A DNA stretch of 64,000 bases from positions 124,001 to 188,000 of the forward strand of contig NZ_FPAA01000006.1 of the NCBI RefSeq assembly GCF_900116235.1. The letters are read 5' to 3'. The stretch comes from Marininema halotolerans (GTDB lineage: Bacteria > Bacillota > Bacilli > Thermoactinomycetales > DSM-45169). The notes beneath the pieces were generated by a model that saw nothing but the letters and a program-made list of their open reading frames with translations, had not been told where the DNA came from and searched no databases. Positions 54,508 to 63,731 of this stretch are shown one piece after another. Both the position numbers and the translations under genes were made by a program. The number at the start of each line of letters is the position of its first letter. Position 1 is the first letter of the stretch.

Positions 54508-55626
54508 ATGACAAGACCGAAGCGTATCGCAGTACTACCTGGAGATGGAATTGGTCCGGAAATCGTGGAAGAAGGGGTCAAAGTGATGAAAGCGGCTGGA
54601 GAGCGCTTCGGTTATCACTTTGAGATTGACTTTGGATGGATAGGCGGTTCCGCGATTGATCGCTTGAAAAATCCATTGCCACAAGAGACGTTAACCTTGT
54701 GTCATCAAGCGGATGCTGTATTGCTCGGTGCTGTTGGGGGACCTCGTTGGGATCAACATCCTCCTGCATTACGACCTGAAAAAGCCCTTCTCGGATTACG
54801 AAAAGAGCTGGATTTGTTTGCTAATTTACGACCTACCACTCTTTTCCCAGGGTTAGAGGACAGCTCTACCTTAAAGCCGGAAGTGCTAAAAGGCGTTGAT
54901 TTTCTGGTGGTGAGAGAGTTAACTGGTGGGATTTACTTTGGTGAAAAGTTTACCGAAGATACACCGGCAGGAGAGAAGGCAACGGATACGTTAGTTTATT
55001 CGGAGACAGAGGTAGAACGCATTCTCCGCCGTGCCTTTGACATTGCGCAACTTCGTGGTAAAAAAGTGACCTCCGTCGATAAAGCCAATGTACTTGAAAG
55101 TTCTCGATTGTGGCGAAAAGTGGCCGATCGGGTAGCGAAGGATTACCCGGATGTCGAACTGACGCACCTCTTAGTGGATAATTGTGCAATGCAAATGATT
55201 CGTCGACCAGCAGACTTTGATGTCGTCGTTACTGAAAATATGTTTGGGGATATTCTGAGTGATGAGGCGGCGATTCTTACGGGCTCCATCGGTCTTCTTC
55301 CTTCTGCAAGTCTGGGTGAGGGTCATCAAGGGTTGTATGAGCCGGTACATGGTTCAGCCCCCGATATCGCAGGGCAAGGGGTAGCTAATCCGATTGCAAC
55401 GATCCTTTCCGTTGCACTGATGTTCCGCTACTCCTTTCATGATGACACCGTTGCCAAGGCGATTGAGGGAGCCGTAACCGATACCCTTGCTTCTGGAGCG
55501 CGGACGATGGATCTGGTCTCGACAGGTAGATTGGCTTACTCGACGGAGGAATTCGGGGATAAGGTGGTCGAAGCGCTTAACAAGTATCAACCCGACCCTA
55601 CTCTGCCAGTAGAAGCGATGATGTAG
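54508..55626 (+). CDS. leuB: 3-isopropylmalate dehydrogenase
   Basis: The 372-residue enzyme oxidatively decarboxylates 3-isopropylmalate. It has [14 protein letters not shown], the substrate Arg motif [13 protein letters not shown], the Mg Asp residues in [21 protein letters not shown] split by the family signature, and the NAD loop [17 protein letters not shown] 54508 lies eight bases after AAGGAG. It is the last gene of the operon: leuC and leuD, next in B. subtilis, are replaced by a terminator. Confidence 0.95.
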   Translation: MTRPKRIAVLPGDGIGPEIVEEGVKVMKAAGERFGYHFEIDFGWIGGSAIDRLKNPLPQETLTLCHQADAVLLGAVGGPRWDQHPPALRPEKALLGLRKELDLFANLRPTTLFPGLEDSSTLKPEVLKGVDFLVVRELTGGIYFGEKFTEDTPAGEKATDTLVYSETEVERILRRAFDIAQLRGKKVTSVDKANVLESSRLWRKVADRVAKDYPDVELTHLLVDNCAMQMIRRPADFDVVVTENMFGDILSDEAAILTGSIGLLPSASLGEGHQGLYEPVHGSAPDIAGQGVANPIATILSVALMFRYSFHDDTVAKAIEGAVTDTLASGARTMDLVSTGRLAYSTEEFGDKVVEALNKYQPDPTLPVEAMM

Positions 55627-55658
55627 TGGATCCTTGTAAGATGGATAAGTGAGATGCA

Positions 55659-55700
55659 AGACTGCGGAAGGTGTATGGATGGGAGATCCGCAGTCTTTTC
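55659..55700 (+). terminator. Terminator of the ilvB-leuB operon
   Basis: AAGACTGCGG pairs with CCGCAGTCTT around a 19-base loop, followed by TTC. Confidence 0.8.
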
Positions 55701-55799
55701 ATTTCATAAAAAAGTGGTTTATAAATCATGAATTAACGGAATAATAAGAATTATAAACCCAAGTGATCGGATAGAAATTGGGAGAAAGGGAGATGCTCT

Positions 55800-56168
55800 G
55801 TGGCGATAAATGAAGGGTGGCTAGCTCACCTCCATGCCTTGAATGCTTTGGAAAGGCTGTATCATGAGTATTGGGATTTGGATTTAGCGGAAAAAGTACG
55901 CAGTGAATTAGCGCGGAGTGTGGATCTGCTCGGTTCCCATGTAGACAAAGTGCCATGTCCTTGTGGGGATACCCGTGAAGATGTAACCTTTTATCGATCG
56001 CTCCTCCGACATGCGGAAGCATCTGTAGCAGAGCGAAATCTTTTTCCTCTACCCTTGGTACAAGAGGCACTGACTCACCATTTCACCCATAAAAGCGAAA
56101 AACATCGTTGTATCGGGCGACTAATTGGGCGGGAGCATGATTGGGTGAAAGGGATGGAAACAGGTTGA
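55800..56168 (+). CDS. Unknown cytoplasmic protein
   Basis: I do not recognise this 122-residue protein. It is soluble and probably helical (WLAHLHALNALERLYHEYWDLDLAEKVRSEL pattern), with a central KVPCPCGD motif and many His residues (HHFTHKSEKHR) that could bind metal. GTG 55800 is seven bases after AAAGGGAG, so it is likely translated. It has its own terminator and no operon partner. Confidence 0.55.
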   Translation: MAINEGWLAHLHALNALERLYHEYWDLDLAEKVRSELARSVDLLGSHVDKVPCPCGDTREDVTFYRSLLRHAEASVAERNLFPLPLVQEALTHHFTHKSEKHRCIGRLIGREHDWVKGMETG

Positions 56169-56182
56169 GGTGAATGATTAAA

Positions 56183-56226
56183 GAAGAAAAAGAGGGAGGC
56201 GATGAATCCTCCTTCTTTTTCTTCTT
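56183..56226 (+). terminator. Terminator after the unknown gene at 55800
   Basis: GAAGAAAAAGAGGGAGG pairs with CCTCCTTCTTTTTCTTC (one mismatch) around a short loop, ending in T-rich sequence. Confidence 0.85.
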
Positions 56227-56394
56227 TATAAAGGTCATCCAATTGGAAACAAATTCTATCTTATGGGATAGCAATCTATATTTTTCAAGGGATTGAGTGT
56301 GGATCACTTTCTGCGGAAGCGTTTTCAATATAGTTTGTATCGAGTATAATGAAGAATAGAATATACTACAGATCAAGAGAGGTGGGAATGGGCG

Positions 56395-58011
56395 ATGATG
56401 AATGTGCCTTTGTTGATTTCCCCCATGTTGGAACGGGCGGAACGCGTGTTTCCGAAAAAAGAGATCGTTTCCTGTACCCCTTCGGGAATTCACCGGCAAA
56501 CTTATGCACAGATGGGTGAGCGGACACGAAAGCTGTCTGACGCACTGCAAAAACTAGGTGTAAAACAGGGAGATCGAGTCGGTACCTTAGCCTGGAACCA
56601 CTATCGCCACTTAGAAGCCTATTTTGCGATTCCATCGATGGGAGCCGTTCTTCATACCATCAATTTGCGACTCTCTCCTGAACATCTTGCCTATGTCATT
56701 AACCATGCAGAAGATCGGATTTTGTTAATTGACGATAGCTTACTTCCACTTATTGAAGCCATTCGTGAGAAATTAACCACCGTCGAAGCCTTCATTATTA
56801 TGTCAGATCAATCAGAATTGCCAAAAACAACCTTGTCGCCACTGTACTCGTATGAAGATCTCTTATCCGAAGGGGATCCCCATTTTGAATATCCAAAGGA
56901 CCTTGACGAGAATTCTCCTGCGGGAATGTGCTATACTTCCGCAACCACCGGGATGCCTAAGGGCGTTGTCTACACGCAACGGAGTATTTACCTGCACAGC
57001 ATGACAGCGGGCTTAGCCGATACCATTGGTTTGTCTGAGGGAGATACCTGTCTATCCGTGGTACCTATGTTCCATGTAAATGCTTGGGGGCTTCCCTTTG
57101 CAGCGACGTGGTTTGGTGCAAAACAAGTCTTACCCGGTCCGATGCTAAAAGCAGAGGTACTCGCTAACTTGATTCAATCGGAGAAGGTTACCGTGACTGG
57201 TGGGATACCAACGATTTGGATGGAACTTTTGAAAGAATTAGAGCATAAGACCTATGATCTTTCTAGTCTCCGGATGTTGTTATTTGGCGGATTATCGGCG
57301 CCTCCTAGCATGATTCGGGCGTTTGAAGAGAAACATGGCATTCCAGTGGTACATGCTTATGGCATGACCGAGACGAGTCCGATTGTAACGGTCTCCCATT
57401 TGAAAAGCTATCAAAAGGATTTGCCCTTAGAAGAACGTTTAGCCATTAAAGCCAAACAAGGGTTAGTTTCCCCGGGTCTAGAAGTTCGTGCCATAGGCTC
57501 TGATGGAAAAGAGATTGCCTGGGACGGCAAAGAGATGGGGGAGCTACTGATTCGTGGTCCTTGGATTGCGGATGCGTACTATAAAGGGGATCGTTCGAGT
57601 GATGCCTTCCAAGATGGGTGGCTGCATACAGGCGATGTGGTGACCATTGATGAGGAAGGGACGATCAAAGTTGCCGATCGAACCAAAGATTTGATAAAAA
57701 GTGGCGGCGAGTGGATTAGTTCGGTGGATCTTGAAAATGGGATTATGTCACACGAAGGGGTATATGAAGCGGCGGTGGTTGGGATGCCCCATGAAAAGTG
57801 GCAGGAACGACCCGTTGCTTGTGTCGTGTTAAAAGAGAACTATAAAAATAAGGTTTCGGAAGAGAACATTATCGATTTTTTGAAACCACAAGTTGCGAAA
57901 TGGTGGTTACCTGATGAAGTGATTTTTATGGATGAATTGCCTAAATCCACCGTTGGGAAGTTTTTGAAACGTGCCTTACGGGAACAACTAGAGCATCGGC
58001 TTTCCAAGTAA
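56395..58011 (+). CDS. Fatty-acyl-CoA synthetase (AMP-forming)
   Basis: The 538-residue adenylate-forming enzyme activates a carboxylic acid to its CoA thioester. It has the P-loop YTSATTGMPKGVVYTQRS, the A5 motif YGMTETSP, WLHTGDVVTIDEEG (A7), RTKDLIKSGGEWIS (A8) and the C-terminal PKSTVGKFLKR with the catalytic Lys. It resembles the medium- to long-chain AlkK/LcfB type; substrate length is uncertain. The start is ATG 56395 (or 56398) after GAGGTGGGAATGGGCG. It is monocistronic. Confidence 0.88.
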   Translation: MMNVPLLISPMLERAERVFPKKEIVSCTPSGIHRQTYAQMGERTRKLSDALQKLGVKQGDRVGTLAWNHYRHLEAYFAIPSMGAVLHTINLRLSPEHLAYVINHAEDRILLIDDSLLPLIEAIREKLTTVEAFIIMSDQSELPKTTLSPLYSYEDLLSEGDPHFEYPKDLDENSPAGMCYTSATTGMPKGVVYTQRSIYLHSMTAGLADTIGLSEGDTCLSVVPMFHVNAWGLPFAATWFGAKQVLPGPMLKAEVLANLIQSEKVTVTGGIPTIWMELLKELEHKTYDLSSLRMLLFGGLSAPPSMIRAFEEKHGIPVVHAYGMTETSPIVTVSHLKSYQKDLPLEERLAIKAKQGLVSPGLEVRAIGSDGKEIAWDGKEMGELLIRGPWIADAYYKGDRSSDAFQDGWLHTGDVVTIDEEGTIKVADRTKDLIKSGGEWISSVDLENGIMSHEGVYEAAVVGMPHEKWQERPVACVVLKENYKNKVSEENIIDFLKPQVAKWWLPDEVIFMDELPKSTVGKFLKRALREQLEHRLSK

Positions 58012-58039
58012 AGGGCTTCAACGTGAAGCAGGGAGATAA

Positions 58040-58078
58040 AACAACGCCCCCGATAAAGGGGCGTTGTTTTATTTTTTG
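58040..58078 (+). terminator. Terminator after the acyl-CoA synthetase gene
   Basis: AACAACGCCCC pairs with GGGGCGTTGTT around 7 bases, then TTATTTTTT. Confidence 0.93.
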
Positions 58079-58108
58079 AAAAAGCGACTCGATTACGGAG
58101 GGGTTTCG

Positions 58109-59056
58109 ATGGTTTATACCTATGCCGTTACTCAGGACGGGGAAGCACTTCATGACATCCAATTATCGCAATTAAAAGAAGACCACATTCAGTGGTATTG
58201 GGTAGACTTTGCCAAACCATCAGCGGATGAGACGCAGTTATTAGCGGACTTTTTTGATTTTCATCCCCTCGCGATTGAGGACTGTCTTCATCGACTTCAA
58301 CGGCCTAAAATGGACTATTATCACGATCATGTTTTTCTTATCGTCCATGATGTACATCCGGATACCCTAGAGCCAGAGGAAGTGAATCTTTTTGTAGGTG
58401 AAAATTTTATTGTCACTTTTCATCTGCATGGCTCTGAAGAACTAGCAGAAACTAGGGCACGTGTATGGAGGGAGAAGGATCCTTCAGTGCTAAACCCCAG
58501 CGTGATTGCCCATCGGATTATGGATAAGATTGTGGATACGTTATTTCCTGTGATCCATAAGATTGAAGATCGCTTGGATGAATTGGACAGCCGGCAGGAG
58601 GTCTCTACACCTGAATTAATTGACGAGGTATTTGATATACGAAGTGAACTGATCCGCCTTCGTCACAGCGTAATCCCGATGCGAGATCTTTTGTATCGCA
58701 TTATTAACTCCAGGCGATTTATGCAAAACGATGAACGTCGTTTTTATTTTAGTGATATTCATGATCACTTAGTGAAGCTAGCTCATATGATTGACTCCAA
58801 TCGGGAGATGACGGCGGATATTCGTGATAGTTACCTATCTCTCAACTCCTTCCGAATGAACCGGATCATGAAAACCCTAACGGTCATCACGGTGATATTT
58901 ATGCCCCTCACCTTTTTAGCAGGGGTTTATGGCATGAATTTTGTGTATATGCCCGAGTTACACAACCGAGAGGGATATTTTATTGTTCTTGGCGTCATGG
59001 TACTGCTTGCCTTAAGTCTGACGCTCTGGTTTAAAAGTAAAGGTTGGTTTAATTAA
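58109..59056 (+). CDS. corA: CorA family magnesium/divalent cation transporter
   Basis: The 315-residue protein has a large N-terminal cytoplasmic domain, a long stalk helix, and two C-terminal membrane helices. The signature YGMNF follows the first helix and the acidic loop VYMPELHNREG the GMN. CorA pentamers conduct Mg2+. ATG 58109 is five bases after GGAGGGG. Confidence 0.93.
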   Translation: MVYTYAVTQDGEALHDIQLSQLKEDHIQWYWVDFAKPSADETQLLADFFDFHPLAIEDCLHRLQRPKMDYYHDHVFLIVHDVHPDTLEPEEVNLFVGENFIVTFHLHGSEELAETRARVWREKDPSVLNPSVIAHRIMDKIVDTLFPVIHKIEDRLDELDSRQEVSTPELIDEVFDIRSELIRLRHSVIPMRDLLYRIINSRRFMQNDERRFYFSDIHDHLVKLAHMIDSNREMTADIRDSYLSLNSFRMNRIMKTLTVITVIFMPLTFLAGVYGMNFVYMPELHNREGYFIVLGVMVLLALSLTLWFKSKGWFN

Positions 59057-59070
59057 GGTTTCCTTACGCT

Positions 59071-59115
59071 AAAAGGCCCCACACACCTGTAATGACGGTG
59101 ATGTGGGGCCTTTTC
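59071..59115. terminator. Bidirectional terminator between corA and the MFS gene
   Basis: AAAAGGCCCCACA pairs perfectly with TGTGGGGCCTTTT around 18 bases, between convergent genes. Confidence 0.92.
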
Positions 59116-59122
59116 AATACGA

Positions 59123-60355
59123 TTACAAATTCGTTATGGAGGATCTTGTTTTTGCGCTACTCGGTTGATTCTTCAACATAGGAGCTCCGATTAAGACCGA
59201 GCTGATCAATAAAACAGAGGCGACCAGGTAGACGGATCGGGCGCCAAAGTGATCCGCGATGGCACCGTTGATTACGACACCGAGGCCAAATATTCCATAC
59301 ATCAAGGTCCCATGAGCGGAAAAGGCCTTAGGGAGAACATCAGCAGGAATCGCTTGTTGAAAAAGCGTTTGTTGTGTTATATCACGCAATTGGTAACAGG
59401 GACCCATCAAGACGCAAAGCGCAAGGGATACGAACGGATAGGGGACGAGGGCGAATAAGAGTACTAAAAAGCTATTGCACGTCGAACCGATAAGCATCCC
59501 AATGGCGAGTCGGTGAGCCAATAGACGCGAAAGGGCAAGGATTAGTACGCCTCCCAATACTGTGCCCAGTAAATAACTGGTGTTCATCCACGACCACCAG
59601 ATGGATCCGCGATGGAGAACCTCTTTGACAAAGACCAACATGATTGCACCGACCCAGATCGAGCTGGCGACTGTCTCAATCGCATCCATCCAGGTAATTC
59701 GACGTAGGCTGGGATTGTGTAGGATCATCAACCAACCTTGTTTCAGGGTCTGCCAGCGCGAAGGGGTTGTTGTCGCATCAATCGATGGACTTTTCGGAAC
59801 ACGCACGGGTGCTAGGGCAAGGCAGGAAATCGAGAAGAGGATGACACACCCCCATAAAAGGGTGTCGCTTCCCATCCATGTGACAAGGAGACCGCCGCTG
59901 GCCCATCCCAAAAGCATGACGGTTTGATCCGTGGTTGCCAGCCAGCTATTTCCCCGCATAAGCAAGTCCGATGGAATCAGCTGGGGTAATAAGGCGTTTC
60001 TTGTCGGTGTGGTCCATCCATCTAAAAAGGAGATACATAAAACGAGCAACAGACTATAGAGTGGGTGTAACTTTCCACTTGTCATGATTGCAAGAATAGC
60101 AAGGAGCATGGTTTGCCCCAATTGGGAGACCAATAGAATCCGGTGTAATCGCCATCGTTCAAATAAAAGGGGAGCAATGAATCCTCCTAGCATCATCGCT
60201 CCCATCCGGACAAGGGGAAAGGATGCGGCCATGGTCGCAGAACCGCTCATCGTGTATAACATCGTCACCATGGCAATCGTGTATAAGGAATCCGCAAGAT
60301 TAGCGATTCCTTGACCGATCCAGAGTGCATAAAACGGGGGTGGGAACTTGTTCAT
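59123..60355 (-). CDS. MFS transporter
   Basis: The 410-residue protein has about twelve hydrophobic helices in two halves and resembles the macrolide-efflux-like MFS group (FPPPFYALWIGQGIANLADSLYTIAM at the start, split by the D of the first helix). The substrate cannot be read from the sequence. ATG 60355 follows AGGAGAG on the minus strand. Confidence 0.85.
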   Translation of the reverse strand: MNKFPPPFYALWIGQGIANLADSLYTIAMVTMLYTMSGSATMAASFPLVRMGAMMLGGFIAPLLFERWRLHRILLVSQLGQTMLLAILAIMTSGKLHPLYSLLLVLCISFLDGWTTPTRNALLPQLIPSDLLMRGNSWLATTDQTVMLLGWASGGLLVTWMGSDTLLWGCVILFSISCLALAPVRVPKSPSIDATTTPSRWQTLKQGWLMILHNPSLRRITWMDAIETVASSIWVGAIMLVFVKEVLHRGSIWWSWMNTSYLLGTVLGGVLILALSRLLAHRLAIGMLIGSTCNSFLVLLFALVPYPFVSLALCVLMGPCYQLRDITQQTLFQQAIPADVLPKAFSAHGTLMYGIFGLGVVINGAIADHFGARSVYLVASVLLISSVLIGAPMLKNQPSSAKTRSSITNL

Positions 60356-60551
60356 CGTTGCTCTCCTATTGATCGCAGTATTTGATTGTATGAGGTTTTT
60401 ATATATCAGCGATTAATAGGGATCACACGGGTCGATTCCGCCCTTTCATGCAAGGTATCCTTACTGTAACACAAATTTTTTGGCGAAGAGAGGTTTAATG
60501 ATTTTCATATCAGGAAAAATATCATACAAACTTGTGCGGGAGGGTGTTATG

Positions 60552-61097
60552 ATGGCGAAGATTTTAATCTTAACGGGGGATGCTGTTGAGGCGTTGGAGG
60601 TATTCTACCCATACTATCGCTTGCTTGAAGAAGGACATGAAGCCGTGATTGCTTCACCAACAAAGAAAAAATTACAAACCGTGGTTCATGATTTTGAACC
60701 TCACCTCGATACCTTTACAGAAAAACAAGCCTATGGCTTAGAGAGCCATCTCTCCTTCGATGAAATTAACCCAACGGATTACGATGGATTGATTATACCT
60801 GGGGGGCGTGCTCCAGAGCATATTCGGATGCATGGAAAATTGCCAGATATCGTGCGGCATTTTTTTACGACAAATAAGCCAGTAGGAGCCATCTGTCATG
60901 CGACGTTAGTGTTTAATGTCGTTCCCGATGTATTGAAAGGACGGTCCCTCACGGCCTTTTCAAATTGTCGCCCGGAAGTAGAGGCAACTGGAGCGCGATA
61001 CGTTGAGGAAACTCTTCACACCGATGGGAATTTGGTTTCAGGTCACGCTTGGCCTGATCTACCTGGGTTTATGAGGGAGTTCCTACGCCTCCTATAA
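60552..61097 (+). CDS. DJ-1/PfpI family protein
   Basis: The 181-residue flavodoxin-like protein has the nucleophile elbow GAICHATL with C115-H116, a conserved Glu near 13-16 and GLIIPGGRAPEH. Relatives include PfpI proteases, deglycase-annotated YhbO and stress chaperones; the activity is uncertain. I chose ATG 60552, seven bases after GGGAGGG; ATG 60549 is adjacent. Confidence 0.85.
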   Translation: MAKILILTGDAVEALEVFYPYYRLLEEGHEAVIASPTKKKLQTVVHDFEPHLDTFTEKQAYGLESHLSFDEINPTDYDGLIIPGGRAPEHIRMHGKLPDIVRHFFTTNKPVGAICHATLVFNVVPDVLKGRSLTAFSNCRPEVEATGARYVEETLHTDGNLVSGHAWPDLPGFMREFLRLL

Positions 61098-61121
61098 ATC
61101 ATTAAAGAGTGGGGGATACAG

Positions 61122-61151
61122 AAAAACGCTCGCGATTTGCGGGCGTTTTTT
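61122..61151 (+). terminator. Terminator after the DJ-1 gene
   Basis: AAAAACGCTCGC pairs with GCGGGCGTTTTT (one T-G pair) around GATTT. Confidence 0.88.
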
Positions 61152-61243
61152 CATGGGAATTAGGGCATTTATCCATACCGGAATGGTTCTTTATACATAC
61201 CCTATACCGAGCGCCTGTGTGGGGGGAGAGGAGGTGGAAGTCG

Positions 61244-61399
61244 ATGACTAAAGCAGAAACCAGCGGTGGTTATTTTGGTTATGCCAGAGGAGGGTGGTAC
61301 CCTGGCCTCTGGATTGCAATTGCAGTAATCGTCATCCTCTTGATCTTCTTCGCATGCTTCTGGTGGTGGAGTGCCTTGGGTGGCGGTCCATATTATTAA
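61244..61399 (+). CDS. Small YjcZ-like single-pass membrane protein
   Basis: The 51-residue protein has a Gly/Tyr-rich N terminus (SGGYFGYARGGWYPG), one hydrophobic helix (LWIAIAVIVILLIFFACFWWW) and a GGGPYY tail. This composition is typical of YjcZ-type small proteins annotated as sporulation-related. ATG 61244 follows GGAGGTGG. The next gene, a small heat-shock-like protein, is 59 bases downstream. Confidence 0.65.
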   Translation: MTKAETSGGYFGYARGGWYPGLWIAIAVIVILLIFFACFWWWSALGGGPYY

Positions 61400-61458
61400 A
61401 TCATTGCTAGTGGAAGCCCCTTAACGGTGGGATTCACTGGTGGGAAAGGAGGATCGGG

Positions 61459-61827
61459 ATGTTACGGCCATGGTTAACAAAGGGTCCCGAGAATTGGTTG
61501 GGAGAGATTTTTAACCAAATGGAACAACTCTCCCTTCAGTTAGAACACAATCGAATACGGGGAGATCTCTACCAGAAAAATGGGAAGGTCGTTGTGATGA
61601 TGGAGATTCCAGGGCTGCAGGACCGACATGAAATCGATGTGCGTGTGGAAGACCAGATCCTGATCGTTCGAGGAACCACAGGGTCGGGTTCATCGACAAC
61701 AACATCAGTGGAGGAATCCAGTTTTATCTATGAGATGCTTCTCCCAACAAAAGTCGAAGTATCCAAGATGGAAACGGTTATCAATCCCACTGAGCGCTTG
61801 TTGACGATCCGCCTTCCAGTCCTGTGA
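61459..61827 (+). CDS. Hsp20/alpha-crystallin-like protein
   Basis: The 122-residue protein has an alpha-crystallin-like beta domain: VVVMMEIPGLQDRHEIDVRVEDQILIVRG split over strands, and ends with an RLLTIRLPV strand. The N-terminal part is short and a C-terminal I-x-I tail is missing, so large oligomers may not form. Similar proteins occur as spore coat components (CotM type). ATG 61459 has GGAGGA upstream. Confidence 0.75.
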   Translation: MLRPWLTKGPENWLGEIFNQMEQLSLQLEHNRIRGDLYQKNGKVVVMMEIPGLQDRHEIDVRVEDQILIVRGTTGSGSSTTTSVEESSFIYEMLLPTKVEVSKMETVINPTERLLTIRLPVL

Positions 61828-61850
61828 ATGGAACACCGTCAAGGTTTAAT

Positions 61851-61884
61851 TAAGTAAAGCCCGGAACTAACCGGGCTTTACTTA
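61851..61884 (+). terminator. Hairpin after the Hsp20-like gene
   Basis: TAAGTAAAGCCCGG pairs perfectly with CCGGGCTTTACTTA around AACTAA. The T-rich distal arm suggests termination. Confidence 0.75.
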
Positions 61885-62016
61885 TGTGTTGATGGTTTGC
61901 ATCCATTCGTAAATTGTGAATGAGGAATAAGGAGTGGCGCTTATGATAAGATAGCAAGAGTGAACAATTAGCACTTAAAACCGGAATGGTTTTGTGGTTA
62001 GGAAGAGGTGGATGGA

Positions 62017-63108
62017 ATGGTGGAAAAATCATGGAGTAGGTTGAAACAATCCTTAGCAGAATTGGCGAATGTTGCTGGCCCCCCCGGGCATGAAAGAGCC
62101 ACCAGGGAAGTGATGGAGCGGCAGATGGCCCCCTTTGCGGATGAAATTTCTCAGGATCATTTGGGAAGTGTGATTGCACGGCAAGGAAGTGAGGGTCCTC
62201 GCATCATGATCGCCGGTCACCTGGATGAAGTCGGCTTTATGGTGACACGAATTACTCGTGAAGGGTACCTTCACTTTCGAGCATTAGGTGGTTGGTGGAG
62301 TCCTGTCGTCACCGCGCAACGGGTAGAAGTGATGACGAAAAAGGGGAAAGTGCTAGGGGTCGTGGGTTCTAAACCTCCACACTTGATGTCTTTGGAACAA
62401 CGGAAAAAGGTAACGCCGTTGGATGATCTTTTTATTGATATTGGGGCATCCAGTGAAGAAGAAGTGGAATCCTGGGGAGTACAACTGGGTGATGTAGTGG
62501 TACCCTATTCACCATTTACCGAGATGAACAATCCGAAGTATTGGTTAGCCAAAGCCATGGATAATCGGTTAGGTTGTGCAGTAACAGTGGAAGTTCTTCG
62601 TCGCCTAGAATCGATCGATCATCCCAATGCTGTTTTTGGAGTGGGGACTGTGATGGAAGAAATCGGTCGCAGGGGCGCCTATACGGCTACTGCAGTTGTA
62701 AAACCCGATATCGGGTTTGCTGTGGATGTAGGGATTGCCTCCACACCAGGTTGTACTCCAGATGAAGCCTCGAGTCATATGGGGGATGGCCCCACATTAG
62801 TGCTTTATGATGCGGGGCATATTCCTCATCGAGGGCTTCTTCGCTTGATTCAAGAAACAGCAAAGGAAAAGGGTATTCCGCTTCAATATGAATGGATTAA
62901 TGGTGGGGCGACTGATGCGAGTCGCATTCATTTACATGGGGAAGGTGTACCGACGGTGTCACTGGGGGTTCCTGCCCGGTATATCCATAGCCATACTTCC
63001 TTGGTTCACGAAGATGACACGGAACAATTGGTGGATTTATTGGTGGCTGTGGTACAAAAATTAGATCAAAACATGGTCGATCAGTTGGCAGATGGTACTT
63101 ATACATAA
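62017..63108 (+). CDS. ysdC: M42 family aminopeptidase (YsdC type)
   Basis: The 363-residue metallopeptidase has the metal ligands of family M42: His in AGHLDEVGF, Asp in AMDNRLGCA, the Glu pair in VMEEIGRRGA, Asp in AVDVGIA and His in YIHSHTS. These enzymes trim peptides in the cytoplasm as tetrahedral dodecamers. ATG 62017 is six bases after GAGGTGG. The position next to sspI and the rRNA methylase matches B. subtilis. Confidence 0.88.
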   Translation: MVEKSWSRLKQSLAELANVAGPPGHERATREVMERQMAPFADEISQDHLGSVIARQGSEGPRIMIAGHLDEVGFMVTRITREGYLHFRALGGWWSPVVTAQRVEVMTKKGKVLGVVGSKPPHLMSLEQRKKVTPLDDLFIDIGASSEEEVESWGVQLGDVVVPYSPFTEMNNPKYWLAKAMDNRLGCAVTVEVLRRLESIDHPNAVFGVGTVMEEIGRRGAYTATAVVKPDIGFAVDVGIASTPGCTPDEASSHMGDGPTLVLYDAGHIPHRGLLRLIQETAKEKGIPLQYEWINGGATDASRIHLHGEGVPTVSLGVPARYIHSHTSLVHEDDTEQLVDLLVAVVQKLDQNMVDQLADGTYT

Positions 63109-63117
63109 AATGACATC

Positions 63118-63153
63118 AAAAGACGGCCCTTCATCGTTGAGGGCCGTTTTTCG
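63118..63153. terminator. Bidirectional terminator between ysdC and sspI
   Basis: AAAAGACGGCCCT pairs with AGGGCCGTTTTT around a 9-base loop. Confidence 0.88.
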
Positions 63154-63182
63154 ATATAAAGGTCCATACCAGTTAAATGATT

Positions 63183-63419
63183 TTATTGAGCGACAGGAGG
63201 CTGAGCCTTATCCCGAGGCATGTGTTCGTGCAAGGTATTTATGAGGCGTTCTTGCTCCGATGCGTCAGAGTTTTTCCAGATCACCTCAAATAAGACACCG
63301 AGTCCAGGGAGTAACTTTTCATCTCCACTTTTGATGGAGTCTAGAACCATATCACGTAATTCACTGGCCTCCATGTCTTTAATATTGTGATACACCGCAC
63401 CACGTATGGGAAAATTCAT
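63183..63419 (-). CDS. sspI: Small acid-soluble spore protein I
   Basis: The 78-residue protein carries the SspI pattern SGDEKLLPGLGVLFEVIWKNSD and MNFPIRGAVYHNI at the start. SspI is a minor spore core protein made in the forespore. ATG 63419 lies seven bases after AAAGGAGGG on the minus strand; a longer frame to 63470 is unsupported. It marks the organism as a spore former. Confidence 0.92.
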   Translation of the reverse strand: MNFPIRGAVYHNIKDMEASELRDMVLDSIKSGDEKLLPGLGVLFEVIWKNSDASEQERLINTLHEHMPRDKAQPPVAQ

Positions 63420-63731
63420 CAAGTTTCCCTCCTTTCTTCTGGTATTGTTGCCAGGAGTCACCCGGTTCACCCCATTTGTCTGGACGAATTCTCTGGTAAG
63501 TGCTGGAGAAGCGTATTTGATGGATCGAGAGATTGATAGTTCGGTGTGATATAATGTAAATCAATGAAGTACCGTTAGAAAACCGATTCAACAACAAGTC
63601 GGATGCGTAATATAAAATGATCGATCATTGATCTGAATGGATCGAGATAAGAACGAAAACGGTTGATTGGGATGAACCGAATCGAGATGAAGGATCTTAT
63701 GTACATATGAGGAGGATAAGGCGTAACGCTT
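63420..63731. other. Divergent intergenic region between sspI and the rRNA methylase gene
   Basis: No gene is supported here. A TGATATAAT extended -10 element (63547-63555) may drive the rightward methylase gene. The sspI promoter, expected to be forespore-specific, should be in 63430-63480, but I cannot place it firmly. Confidence 0.4.
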
